Translations under genes and position numbers: made by a program
In this document: in pieces, positions 42,612-51,119 of the stretch
Layout: the number at the start of each line of letters is the position of its first letter
Position numbering within the stretch: position 1 is the stretch's first letter
NCBI GenBank assembly: GCA_902589505.1
Contig: CACITE010000001.1
Span: forward strand, 85,531-149,530
Length of the DNA stretch: 64,000 nt
Reading direction: 5' to 3'
Origin: an uncultured Pelagibacteraceae bacterium
GTDB taxonomy: Bacteria; Pseudomonadota; Alphaproteobacteria; Pelagibacterales; Pelagibacteraceae
The notes under the pieces: model-generated
What the model saw: only the letters and a program-made list of their open reading frames with translations
Told to the model about the DNA's origin: nothing
Databases searched by the model: none

Positions 42612-43841
42612 ATGATTATAAATATTGTTAAATCTAATTTCAAAATAATAATTTTTGGATTTGTTTTCACTTTTTTCTCATGTATTGGTCAGAGTTTTTT
42701 TATAGGTCTATTTAATTCAGATATACGAGAGGAATTAAACATTACCCATGGAGAATTTGGTAGAATTTATGGAATATCTACCTTATGTAGTAGTATAGCT
42801 TTAATTTGGCTAGGAAAAAAAATTGATGATCTTAAATTAATTAATTATTCAATATTAGTAACAACTTTTCTATTTATTGCCGCTTTATTTTTTTCATATG
42901 TTAATAGCATAATTTTATTATTTGTTGGTATTTTTTTTTTAAGACTTTCTGGACAAGGGCTAATGGCTCATACCGCATCAACAGCAACATCTAGATATTT
43001 TGTAAGAAAAAGAGGCAAAGCACTAAGCTATATTTGGTTTGGAATGTCTCTAGGTGAATTCCTTTTGCCCATTCTTATTGTTTATCTTCTTTCTTTTATT
43101 TATTGGAGAGATTTGTGGTTACAAATTTCAATATTAATTTTATTAATTCTACCCTTGTTATCTTTTTTTACTGTTAAAGAAATAAGTGTTTTTTCCAGAG
43201 AAAACGGAAGAATCAATCATAAAAAAAACTTTCAATCTATTAAAAGCTGGACAAGAAGAGAGGTATTATTTGATTTAAAATTTTATACTATCCTGCCAGC
43301 CATATTAGCTCCTGCATTTATAATTACTGGCATAGTAATAAATCAATCGTTTATAATTGAATCCAAGGGTTGGGGGGAATTTGCGATAGCAAAAGCATTT
43401 ATGTCTTATTCAATCTTAACTGTAATAACTTTATTTTTATCAGGACTATTAGTAGACAAATTTACCAGTATAAAGATGTTACCCATTCTTAATCTTCCTT
43501 TGTTATTAAGTTTAATTACATTAATTTTATTAAAAAATTCTTATTCAGCATTTATTTTTATGGGACTTTTGGGAGTAACCAATGGTTTAACTAATGTTTT
43601 AATATCTTCTTTATGGGCTGAAATTTATGGAGTTGACTATTTAGGCTCAATTAAAGCGCTAATAGGCTCGCTTATGGTTTTTTCAACTGCTCTGGCCACC
43701 ACGATTTTTGGATTACTAATTGATTTGGGATATTCAATTGAAAATATCGCCACTATATGTTCAGTTTACACGCTAATTTCGATAATCTTGGTTTTAATTT
43801 TTCAGAAAAAATATAAACCAATTTTACAAAATATGTCTTGA
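42612..43841 (+). CDS. Major facilitator superfamily transporter
   Basis: 409 residues with about 12 membrane helices. 'GEFGRIYGISTLCSSIALIWLGKKIDDLKL' contains the loop 2-3 MFS motif in variant form (G-K-K-I-D-D), and 'GQGLMAHTASTATSRYFVRKRGKALSYIWFGMSLGEFLLP' is like oxalate/formate-antiporter-type MFS members. Substrate unknown, probably an organic acid. The ATG lies 3 bp from the divergent dehydrogenase ATG, so the transcript must begin inside that gene or be leaderless. Confidence 0.82.
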   Translation: MIINIVKSNFKIIIFGFVFTFFSCIGQSFFIGLFNSDIREELNITHGEFGRIYGISTLCSSIALIWLGKKIDDLKLINYSILVTTFLFIAALFFSYVNSIILLFVGIFFLRLSGQGLMAHTASTATSRYFVRKRGKALSYIWFGMSLGEFLLPILIVYLLSFIYWRDLWLQISILILLILPLLSFFTVKEISVFSRENGRINHKKNFQSIKSWTRREVLFDLKFYTILPAILAPAFIITGIVINQSFIIESKGWGEFAIAKAFMSYSILTVITLFLSGLLVDKFTSIKMLPILNLPLLLSLITLILLKNSYSAFIFMGLLGVTNGLTNVLISSLWAEIYGVDYLGSIKALIGSLMVFSTALATTIFGLLIDLGYSIENIATICSVYTLISIILVLIFQKKYKPILQNMS

Positions 43842-43877
43842 TTTTATCAAGTCTTTTCATTACTTATTGCTCATCTT

Positions 43878-44333
43878 ATGGCACGAATTACTGTAGAAGA
43901 CTGCTTAGAAAAAGTTAATAGCCAATACGATCTTGTGTTGCTTGCTAAAGAAAGAACTTCACAACTTAATGCAGGAGAAAAACCTTTGGTTCCAGAAAAT
44001 GATGACAAGAATACTGTTTTATCTCTAAGAGAAATAGGTGAAGGAAAAATTTCACTGAAAACAATAGAGGATTCAGCAATAAATAAATTAAGAAAAATAA
44101 AAAATGAACCTAAGGAATTAGAAGATCTTGAAGCAGATCAAGATGATGATTTCGACAAAATATATAAAGGGGAAATCTCAAAAAGTGGTGCTGCAATTTT
44201 ACCATCAAAAAGAGTTAGAAGGATACCAGAAAAAATCAACTTTTCTGGAGATAAAGATAAAAAAATAGAAGAAAAGACTGACTTAAAGGTCGATAAAGAA
44301 ACTGTGTCAGCTGAACAAAAAACTGACGAATAA
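43878..44333 (+). CDS. rpoZ: RNA polymerase omega subunit with extended acidic tail
   Basis: 151 residues. The first 60 match omega ('MARITVEDCLEKVNSQYDLVLLAKERTSQL', then 'VLSLREIGEGKI'), which chaperones beta-prime and stabilises the core enzyme. The remaining ~90 residues are low-complexity and Asp/Glu/Lys-rich ('ELEDLEADQDDDFDKIY', 'DKDKKIEEKTDLKVDKE'), giving a protein longer than the 90-130 usual. The tail is probably disordered. Located just upstream of dusA. Confidence 0.92.
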   Translation: MARITVEDCLEKVNSQYDLVLLAKERTSQLNAGEKPLVPENDDKNTVLSLREIGEGKISLKTIEDSAINKLRKIKNEPKELEDLEADQDDDFDKIYKGEISKSGAAILPSKRVRRIPEKINFSGDKDKKIEEKTDLKVDKETVSAEQKTDE

Positions 44334-44368
44334 TAAAATTCATTTAAATTTAAATAGGTAAATTGTAT

Positions 44369-45355
44369 ATGAAAAAAACAGTTTCCGTAGCGCCTATGAT
44401 GGACTGTACAGATAGGCACGATCGTTTTTTTCTTAGACTTATAAGCAAAAATGTAATGTTATATACAGAAATGGTTGCTACCAAGTCAGCTATTTTTGGT
44501 GATAAAAAAAAAATTTTGGGTTTTAGTCCTGAAGAAAAACCTTTAGCACTTCAGGTTGGAGGATCGGATAAAAAAGAATTGTCAGAGGTTTCAAAAATAG
44601 CCGAGAGCATGGGTTATGATGAAATCAATATTAATTTAGGATGCCCGAGCAAAAAAGTTCAAAAAAACAAGTTTGGCGCATGCCTAATGAAAGAACCCGA
44701 CCTAGTTTCAGAATGCATTGGTGAAATGGTTAATTCATGCAATATTCCTGTTACAGCTAAAACAAGAATTGGTTTTGATGATACAGAGGATTTTGATTAC
44801 TTAAATAAATTTATATTAAAAATAAAAGAAGCGGGCTGTCGAACTATTATTATACACGCACGTAAAGCCATACTCAAAGGTTTGACCCCAAAACAAAATT
44901 TAAATATTCCAAAGCTAAACTATGAAATGGTATACAAAATCAAAAAAGAAAATCCTGATTTAGAAATTATTATAAATGGTGGAATTTCTAAGATTGATGA
45001 AATCAAAAATCACTTAAGATTTTGTGACGGAGTAATGATTGGTAGAGCAATATACCAAAATCCATATTTTTTAGTCGATATAGAAAAAGAAATATTTAAC
45101 GTAAAGAACAATCCCACAAGAGAGGAAGTTGCTGAAAAGTTATTAAAATATTTAGAAAAAGAAGTTAAATTAGGAACCAAAGTTAATCATATAATGAGAC
45201 ATACTGTGGGTTTGTACCATGGTCAAGTTGGTTCTAAAAATTGGAAAAGATATTTAAGTGATAATATGATGGCTAGAGATTCTGACTTTCAAAAAGCAAA
45301 ACATATAATGACCATTGTTCAAAATAATGAAAAAGCAAGCCAGAAAATTGCATGA
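44369..45355 (+). CDS. dusA: tRNA-dihydrouridine synthase A
   Basis: 328 residues from the ATG at 44369 (MKKTVSVAPMMDCTDRHDR); an upstream TTG in frame is two codons earlier and the AGG Shine-Dalgarno fits the ATG better. FMN-binding TIM barrel with 'ALQVGGSDKKEL', 'INLGCPSKKVQKNKFGACLM' (catalytic Cys in the latter), 'KTRIGFDD' and 'IIHARKAILKGLTPKQN'. It reduces U20/U20a in the D loop of tRNAs. It overlaps the TauE-family gene by 4 bp. Confidence 0.93.
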   Translation: MKKTVSVAPMMDCTDRHDRFFLRLISKNVMLYTEMVATKSAIFGDKKKILGFSPEEKPLALQVGGSDKKELSEVSKIAESMGYDEININLGCPSKKVQKNKFGACLMKEPDLVSECIGEMVNSCNIPVTAKTRIGFDDTEDFDYLNKFILKIKEAGCRTIIIHARKAILKGLTPKQNLNIPKLNYEMVYKIKKENPDLEIIINGGISKIDEIKNHLRFCDGVMIGRAIYQNPYFLVDIEKEIFNVKNNPTREEVAEKLLKYLEKEVKLGTKVNHIMRHTVGLYHGQVGSKNWKRYLSDNMMARDSDFQKAKHIMTIVQNNEKASQKIA

Positions 45356-46185
45356 TAGAAACTTTAGATATTAGTCAAATAGTATTCATTTTTTCTGTAA
45401 TGATTTTATCAGCAGTAGTTGTTGGATTTTTGGCAGGATTTTTTGGAATAGGCGGCGGTATAATAATGGTTCCTATCCTTTTTTATATATTTAGTTTTAT
45501 TGGAATGGAAAAAACTTTTGTTATGCATATGGCTATAGGAACATCCTTTTTAATTATAATTCCAAATTCAATCATATCAACAATGACACATATGAAGTTT
45601 AAAGCTGTTGATTTTAAACTTGTCAAAACTTTTGGGGTTTTTGTTATGCTAGGTGTATTAATTGGTGCGTTATTTGCAGTTAATTCAAAAACTTCTAGTT
45701 TAGTTTTATTCTTTTCAATTATGACTATGATTTTCGCTATTTATTTTTTGATAGAAAAAGAAAAAATTAATTTAAAACCTAAAAAAATAAATATAATTTA
45801 TAGAGTAATATTGGGTTTTTTATCAGGTTTTTTATCTGCACCTATGGGAATTGGAGGAGGTGTTTATAACACTCCAATATTTAAAATGTTAGGTTATCCA
45901 ATAAATATTGCAATCGGTAGTTCAGCTGCTATAGGCTTCTTAATTTCATTAGTAGGTGCAATAACTTTTGCAAGCTCGGGAAGTTATTTTAATATTAATG
46001 CTCCATTGAGTTTAGGTTTTTTAAACATACCTACTTTCTTAATTTTTGTACCAATTACTACATTTATGGCAAAAATTGGAGCTGAATCAGTTCATAAATT
46101 TAATAAAAGACTAATTGGAAAGATGTTTGGAGTTTATCTTTTTGTTGTTGCGTGTCGATTATTCTATGAATATTTTAATTTTTAA
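45352..46185 (+). CDS. TauE/SafE family permease (second copy)
   Basis: 277 residues, eight-helix topology with the two family motifs 'FLAGFFGIGGGIIMVPILF' (about 25-43) and 'GFLSAPMGIGGGVYNTPIF' (about 160-178). Longer and only distantly similar to the permease at 16643. Predicted exporter of sulfite or small organic anions. Translationally coupled to dusA (ATGA), which is probably accidental operon packing. Ends in a shared TTAA stop with the convergent phosphomannomutase. Confidence 0.85.
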   Translation: MIETLDISQIVFIFSVMILSAVVVGFLAGFFGIGGGIIMVPILFYIFSFIGMEKTFVMHMAIGTSFLIIIPNSIISTMTHMKFKAVDFKLVKTFGVFVMLGVLIGALFAVNSKTSSLVLFFSIMTMIFAIYFLIEKEKINLKPKKINIIYRVILGFLSGFLSAPMGIGGGVYNTPIFKMLGYPINIAIGSSAAIGFLISLVGAITFASSGSYFNINAPLSLGFLNIPTFLIFVPITTFMAKIGAESVHKFNKRLIGKMFGVYLFVVACRLFYEYFNF

Positions 46186-47636
46186 ATTTTTTGGTCATAT
46201 TCACCGACCTTACCTGTTTTTTTTAAGAGATTATCAATAAATTCAAAAATTTTTTTTTTTCTTTTATCAGATGTTGTGCTTTCAGTAACAACTACTAAAG
46301 AAGGCTTATTTGACGATGCTCTAATTAAACCCCAAGAGCCGTCTTCTAGAGAAAAACGAACTCCATTTACTGTTAGTATATCCGTAATTTTTTGGCCATC
46401 TATTTTAGTACTGCTAGTCTTTAACTTATGTACTTCTTTAATTAACGATTCAACAACATCATATTTTTCTTCATCTTTACAAAAAGGTGCCATCGTTGGA
46501 GTTTGGTATGTTTTTGGCAATTCATTTATAATTTCGGAAATCTTTTTATTTTGAGTATCTAATAAGTAACAAACTTGAATTGCGGAATTAATTCCATCAT
46601 CATAACCATAACCAAGAGGCTGACTAAAAAAAAAGTGACCACTTTTTTCAAATCCAGCTAAAGCTTTTATTTCGTTAACTTTTCTTTTAATATGAGAGTG
46701 TCCTGTTTTCCAATAGATTGTTTGACATTTGTTTGCCAAAAGAATTTTATCTTTTGCAAATAATCCAGTCGATTTTACGTCAACAACAAATTTTTTATTT
46801 TTATAATTTGAAGACAAGTTTCTTGCTATAAGCAAACCTACTTTGTCTGAGTAAATTTCTTTTCCATTGTTATCAATAACACCAACTCTATCACCATCAC
46901 CATCGAAGCCGAAACCAATGTCAGCATTATTTTTTTTAACAGCTTCACTAATAGCCTTAAGCATTTTAACATCTTCTGGATTTGGATTGTATTTAGGAAA
47001 TTTATAGTCAAGATTACAATCTAACTCTATAACATTACAACCAATTTTTTTAAAAACCTCAGGCGCAAATATACCTGCCGTACCATTGCCGCATGCTACA
47101 ACAATTTTAAGTTTTTTCTTTATTTTGTTTTTTATTAAATTGTTGATGTAAACTTCCTTAAATCCTTTAATTTCTTTATACGAACCTTTACCTTTTAAAA
47201 ATTTTTTTTTTAAAACTATTTCTTTTAACTCGTTCATTTGATCTGGTGAGTGGGTTAATCCTTTTTCTATGCCCATTTTTATCCCCGTCCAGCCATTTTC
47301 ATTATGACTTGCAGTGACCATTGCGACCGCATCTGTTTTAAGATTAAACTGCGCAAAATAAACCGTTGGCGATAGCGCTAATCCTATGTCCTCAACATTG
47401 CATCCCGTATCAATTAAACCTTCTATAAGTTTTTTTTTTACTTCTTCACTGTAAGATCTGTAATCATGACCTACTATTACTCTTGGAGATTTATTTGTTT
47501 TTAATATGATTTGTGTACCTAAACCTTGACCAACACATTTAACGCCTTCTTTATTTATGTCTTTTGGGAAAAGCCATCGAGCATCATACTCTCTAAATCC
47601 TAGTGGGTTTATATGAATATCCTTTAAAATTGACAT
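46182..47636 (-). CDS. Phosphomannomutase/phosphoglucomutase
   Basis: 484 residues from the ATG at 47636; a TTG five codons earlier is possible but has no advantage. Alpha-D-phosphohexomutase with the phosphoserine loop 'TASHNENGWTGIKMG' (Ser110), the metal loop 'GFGFDGDGDRVGV', the sugar loop 'GFEKSGHFFF' and the C-terminal phosphate loop 'RASSNKPSLVV'. It interconverts hexose 1- and 6-phosphates for GDP-mannose, UDP- and dTDP-glucose synthesis, so it feeds gmd and rml pathways in this window. Confidence 0.92.
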   Translation of the reverse strand: MSILKDIHINPLGFREYDARWLFPKDINKEGVKCVGQGLGTQIILKTNKSPRVIVGHDYRSYSEEVKKKLIEGLIDTGCNVEDIGLALSPTVYFAQFNLKTDAVAMVTASHNENGWTGIKMGIEKGLTHSPDQMNELKEIVLKKKFLKGKGSYKEIKGFKEVYINNLIKNKIKKKLKIVVACGNGTAGIFAPEVFKKIGCNVIELDCNLDYKFPKYNPNPEDVKMLKAISEAVKKNNADIGFGFDGDGDRVGVIDNNGKEIYSDKVGLLIARNLSSNYKNKKFVVDVKSTGLFAKDKILLANKCQTIYWKTGHSHIKRKVNEIKALAGFEKSGHFFFSQPLGYGYDDGINSAIQVCYLLDTQNKKISEIINELPKTYQTPTMAPFCKDEEKYDVVESLIKEVHKLKTSSTKIDGQKITDILTVNGVRFSLEDGSWGLIRASSNKPSLVVVTESTTSDKRKKKIFEFIDNLLKKTGKVGEYDQKI

Positions 47637-47730
47637 TATACTTTTATCCAATATTTTTTGGTTTTTATCAGTATTTAAATTTTATCCTTGTTATTAAATC
47701 AATGTTCTTGTAATGTTCTATTGATTTGTT

Positions 47731-47776
47731 ATAATATGTAGTATATCACGTTGTAGTGCACACAACATATAGTTGT
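47731..47776 (+). promoter_or_regulatory. Inverted-repeat operator region upstream of nrdAB, possible NrdR boxes
   Basis: Two AT-core elements, ATAATATGTAGTATAT (47731-47746) and CACAACATATAGTTGT (47761-47776), are 30 bp apart (about three turns), the arrangement of paired NrdR boxes (consensus near acaCwAtATaTwGtgt). The second is an inverted repeat ACAAC-N5-GTTGT; an extra GTTGT lies at 47751. The match to the NrdR consensus is partial. No nrdR gene is in the window. Confidence 0.4.
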
Positions 47777-47810
47777 TTTTGCACAAAACTTTAATAAAAT
47801 ACATAAATAT

Positions 47811-49739
47811 ATGAATAAAAATCTATCATTAGCCATCGAAAAAGCTGTCGAAAAAATAAGCCCTAAGGATGATTTTTTAATTAATCAACACAAAATAGAG
47901 AAAAAGCCGGATCTTTTTTCGCTTTCATCTCATACGGAGCTTTTTCAAAATGAAAAAGGGATAACAATAAAAATTGATAGGTCGCAAGATAGCAAATTAA
48001 CAGATTTTGGAAAAGCAACTTTAAGTGACAGATACTTGGGTCAAAACGAGTCTTTTCAAGATTTATTTGCTCGTGTGGCAAGCACTTATGCCGATGACAA
48101 TTTACATGCGCAGAGAATTTATAATTACATAAGCAATCTATGGTTTATGCCAGCAACACCAATACTGTCTAATGGAGGTACCGAGAGAGGTTTGCCAATC
48201 TCGTGCTTTTTAAATGAAGCGGGAGATAGTTTAAATGGAATTTTAGATTTGTGGAATGAAAATGTCTGGCTAGCAGCCAAAGGAGGAGGCATTGGAAGCT
48301 ACTGGGGAAATCTTAGATCGATTGGAGAAAAAATTGGAAGAGTAGGAAAAACATCGGGTATCATTCCTTTTATAAAAGTTATGGATTCTTTAACAATGGC
48401 TATAAGCCAAGGTTCTCTTCGTAGAGGATCTGCGGCTTGTTATCTTCCTATTGACCATCCAGAAATTGAAGAGTTTATTGAAATGAGAAGGCCAACTGGA
48501 GGTGACCCAAACAGAAGATCGTTAAATTTACATCACGGTGTGTTAGTTAGTGATGCTTTTATGAGAGCAGTGGAAACCAATTCTGAATGGGCGTTAAAAA
48601 GTCCAAAAGATGGAGTTATCCAATCTGTTTTGTCAGCAAGAAATTTATGGATTAGATTGTTAACTGCAAGAATAGAAACGGGTGAGCCTTATATTATTTT
48701 TGTAGATACAGTAAATAGATTAATTCCACAACACCATAAATTAGCAGGCCTAAACGTCAAAACTTCTAACCTTTGTAGCGAAATAACACTACCTACAGGA
48801 ATAGATAAAGATGGAAATGATAGAACTGCTGTTTGTTGTCTGTCTTCTTTGAATTTAGAGACGTATGATGAATGGAAAAATGATGACAATTTTATTGAAG
48901 ATGTAATGAGATTTTTAGATAATGTTTTAACTGACTTTATAGATAGAGCTCCCGATACTTTTAGCAATGCAAAATATTCTGCAGCGAGAGAAAGAAGCGT
49001 AGGTCTTGGTGTAATGGGCTTTCACTCATTTTTACAAAAAAATTCAATTCCATTAGAATCTGTAATGAGTAAAGTTTGGAACAATAAAATATTTAAACAC
49101 ATTCAAACGGAAGTCGATCAAGCATCTAAAAAATTAGCAGAAGAGAGAGGTTCTTGCCCAGATGCTGAAGAATATGGTTTTAAAGAAAGATTCTCAAACA
49201 AGACCGCTATTGCTCCCACAGCTTCTATTTCAATAATTTGTGGAGGTTCGTCGCCAGGCGTCGAGCCAATTGCAGCAAATAGCTATACTCACAAAACTTT
49301 ATCAGGATCTTATAATGTTAGAAATAAATATTTGCAAAAAATATTAGAAAAAAAAGGAAAAAATGATGATGAAACCTGGTCAACTATCACAACAAATCAA
49401 GGTTCGATTTCACATTTAGATTTTTTATCCGATCATGAAAAAGATGTATTTAAAACAGCTTTCGAATTAGATCAAAAATGGATTGTGGAACTTGGAGCGG
49501 AGAGAACACCTTATGTTTCACAGGCTCAATCAATCAATATTTTCTTACCTGCCGATGTTCATAAAAAGGAGTTGCACCAAATACATTTTCAAGCTTGGAA
49601 AAAAGGACTAAAAAGTTTGTATTACTGTAGATCAAAATCCATCCAAAGGGCTGAAAATGTAAACAATGGACTGTCAACAACAACAACCAAAGAACAAAAA
49701 AAAGATCAAGACTATGAAGAATGCCTATCATGTCAGTAG
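47811..49739 (+). CDS. nrdA: Class I ribonucleotide reductase large subunit, no ATP-cone
   Basis: 642 residues. Active-site set is visible: Cys132 ('PISCFL'), the N320-x-C322-x-E324 triad in 'SNLCSEI', and Cys342/343, plus the C-terminal 'YYCRS' Tyr pair and the 'EECLSCQ' shuttle cysteines. The ~90-residue N-terminal ATP-cone (overall activity site) of E. coli NrdA (761 residues) is missing; catalytic homology starts near residue 65. It reduces all four ribonucleoside diphosphates. nrdB follows with a small overlap; a candidate NrdR operator lies upstream. Confidence 0.94.
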   Translation: MNKNLSLAIEKAVEKISPKDDFLINQHKIEKKPDLFSLSSHTELFQNEKGITIKIDRSQDSKLTDFGKATLSDRYLGQNESFQDLFARVASTYADDNLHAQRIYNYISNLWFMPATPILSNGGTERGLPISCFLNEAGDSLNGILDLWNENVWLAAKGGGIGSYWGNLRSIGEKIGRVGKTSGIIPFIKVMDSLTMAISQGSLRRGSAACYLPIDHPEIEEFIEMRRPTGGDPNRRSLNLHHGVLVSDAFMRAVETNSEWALKSPKDGVIQSVLSARNLWIRLLTARIETGEPYIIFVDTVNRLIPQHHKLAGLNVKTSNLCSEITLPTGIDKDGNDRTAVCCLSSLNLETYDEWKNDDNFIEDVMRFLDNVLTDFIDRAPDTFSNAKYSAARERSVGLGVMGFHSFLQKNSIPLESVMSKVWNNKIFKHIQTEVDQASKKLAEERGSCPDAEEYGFKERFSNKTAIAPTASISIICGGSSPGVEPIAANSYTHKTLSGSYNVRNKYLQKILEKKGKNDDETWSTITTNQGSISHLDFLSDHEKDVFKTAFELDQKWIVELGAERTPYVSQAQSINIFLPADVHKKELHQIHFQAWKKGLKSLYYCRSKSIQRAENVNNGLSTTTTKEQKKDQDYEECLSCQ

Positions 49740-50734
49740 TAAAAATAGAAAAAAATAAAAATAACCAAAAAAAATCTGGATTACTTGTAGGAAATCCAGT
49801 TTACAAACCGTTTAGATATCCGTGGTGTTATGACGCTTGGTTAACTCAACAACGAATTCACTGGCTTCCTGAAGAAGTGCCATTAGGTGATGATGTTAGA
49901 GATTGGCAAAAAAATTTAAACCAAGCAGAAAAAAACTTGTTAACTCAAATATTTAGATTTTTTACACAGGCAGATGTTGAAGTTAGCAATTGTTACATAA
50001 GGCACTATATGAATGTATTTAAACCTACCGAAACTTTAATGATGATGTCCGCTTTTGCTTCAATGGAAACAGTTCATATTGCCGCTTATTCGCATTTATT
50101 AGATACAATTGGAATGCCAGAATCTGAGTATTCTGCATTTTTAAAGTATAAAGAAATGAAAGATAAATATGATTACATGCAGGGTTTTAATGTTGAATCA
50201 AATCATGATATCGCAAAAACTATTGCGGTCTTCAGTGCGTTTACTGAAGGATTACAATTATTTGCTAGTTTCGCAATATTGTTAAATTTTCCTCGACAAA
50301 ATAAAATGAAAGGAATGGGGCAAATTGTTACTTGGTCTGTAAGAGATGAGACTCTTCACTGCAATTCAATGATAAAATTATTTAGAACTTTTATTGATGA
50401 AAACCCTGAGGTCTGGACAGAAAAACTTAAAAAAGACATCTATGAAGCATGCAGAACTATTGTTTCACATGAAGATGCTTTTATAAATTTAGCTTTTGAA
50501 ATGGGACCATTAAATGGCCTTACAGCTGACGAAGTTAAACAATATATCCGCTGGATTGGAAATAGAAGATTAATTCAACTGGGACTTGAACCAATATATC
50601 AGGTAGATAAAAACCCTCTTACATGGCTAGACACTATGCTTAATGCAGTTGAACATATGAATTTTTTTGAAGGTAGAGCAACAGAATATTCTAAAGCTTC
50701 TACAAAAGGTAATTGGGCAGAAGCTTTTTCATAA
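49721..50734 (+). CDS. nrdB: Class I ribonucleotide reductase small subunit
   Basis: 337 residues from ATG 49721; ATG 49730 is an equally possible start. Ferritin-like fold with the full diiron and radical set: D85, E116, H119, Tyr123, E176, E210 and H213, where 'ETVHIAAY' holds E-x2-H-x3-Y. This supports a tyrosyl-radical cofactor, not a Phe-type (Ic) enzyme. No N-terminal ATP-cone is fused here either. It overlaps nrdA by 10-19 bp, so translation is coupled. Confidence 0.94.
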   Translation: MPIMSVVKIEKNKNNQKKSGLLVGNPVYKPFRYPWCYDAWLTQQRIHWLPEEVPLGDDVRDWQKNLNQAEKNLLTQIFRFFTQADVEVSNCYIRHYMNVFKPTETLMMMSAFASMETVHIAAYSHLLDTIGMPESEYSAFLKYKEMKDKYDYMQGFNVESNHDIAKTIAVFSAFTEGLQLFASFAILLNFPRQNKMKGMGQIVTWSVRDETLHCNSMIKLFRTFIDENPEVWTEKLKKDIYEACRTIVSHEDAFINLAFEMGPLNGLTADEVKQYIRWIGNRRLIQLGLEPIYQVDKNPLTWLDTMLNAVEHMNFFEGRATEYSKASTKGNWAEAFS

Positions 50735-50793
50735 AATATTCACTTCCTTAAATACATATCTGTTAGTAAACTAATTTCTTGAAAGGAGATCTT

Positions 50794-51117
50794 ATGGCAA
50801 CATTTTATGCGCTAGGAAATTATACTACTCAAGGATTTCAGGGTTTTATTAAAGATCCAAAATCAGATAGAGCAAAAGCAGCACAAGCTGCAGCTCAAGC
50901 TGTTGGAGCTAAATTAGTTTCATACACTGGTTTAAGAGGACCTTATGATTTTTTAGCAGTATTCGAAGGAACTTTTGCACAAGGTGCTGGAATTAAAATG
51001 GCAACGGAAGCTAGCGGTGCCCTTTGCAATATTGCAGTTTGTGAAGCAATTAACATTAATGAAATTGCAGCAAATGCAGCGAAAATTGCAGGAGCTTACA
51101 AAGGTCCAGGAAAATAA
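50794..51117 (+). CDS. GYD-domain protein
   Basis: 107 residues from ATG 50794, which has a very strong Shine-Dalgarno (AAAGGAG) 5 nt upstream; five extra codons in the longer frame include that SD and are not translated. 'FYALGNYTTQGFQGF', 'AAAQAVGAKLVSYTGLRGPYDFLAVFEG' is the GYD family (small ferredoxin-like alpha/beta barrel). Function unknown; the strong SD suggests high expression. Ala-rich C-terminus. It follows nrdB by 59 bp. Confidence 0.8.
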   Translation: MATFYALGNYTTQGFQGFIKDPKSDRAKAAQAAAQAVGAKLVSYTGLRGPYDFLAVFEGTFAQGAGIKMATEASGALCNIAVCEAININEIAANAAKIAGAYKGPGK

Positions 51118-51119
51118 TT

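Noticed and set aside
49534..49731. Minus-strand ORF over the end of nrdA
   Set aside because: Antisense to the conserved C-terminal cysteine region of NrdA; shadow.
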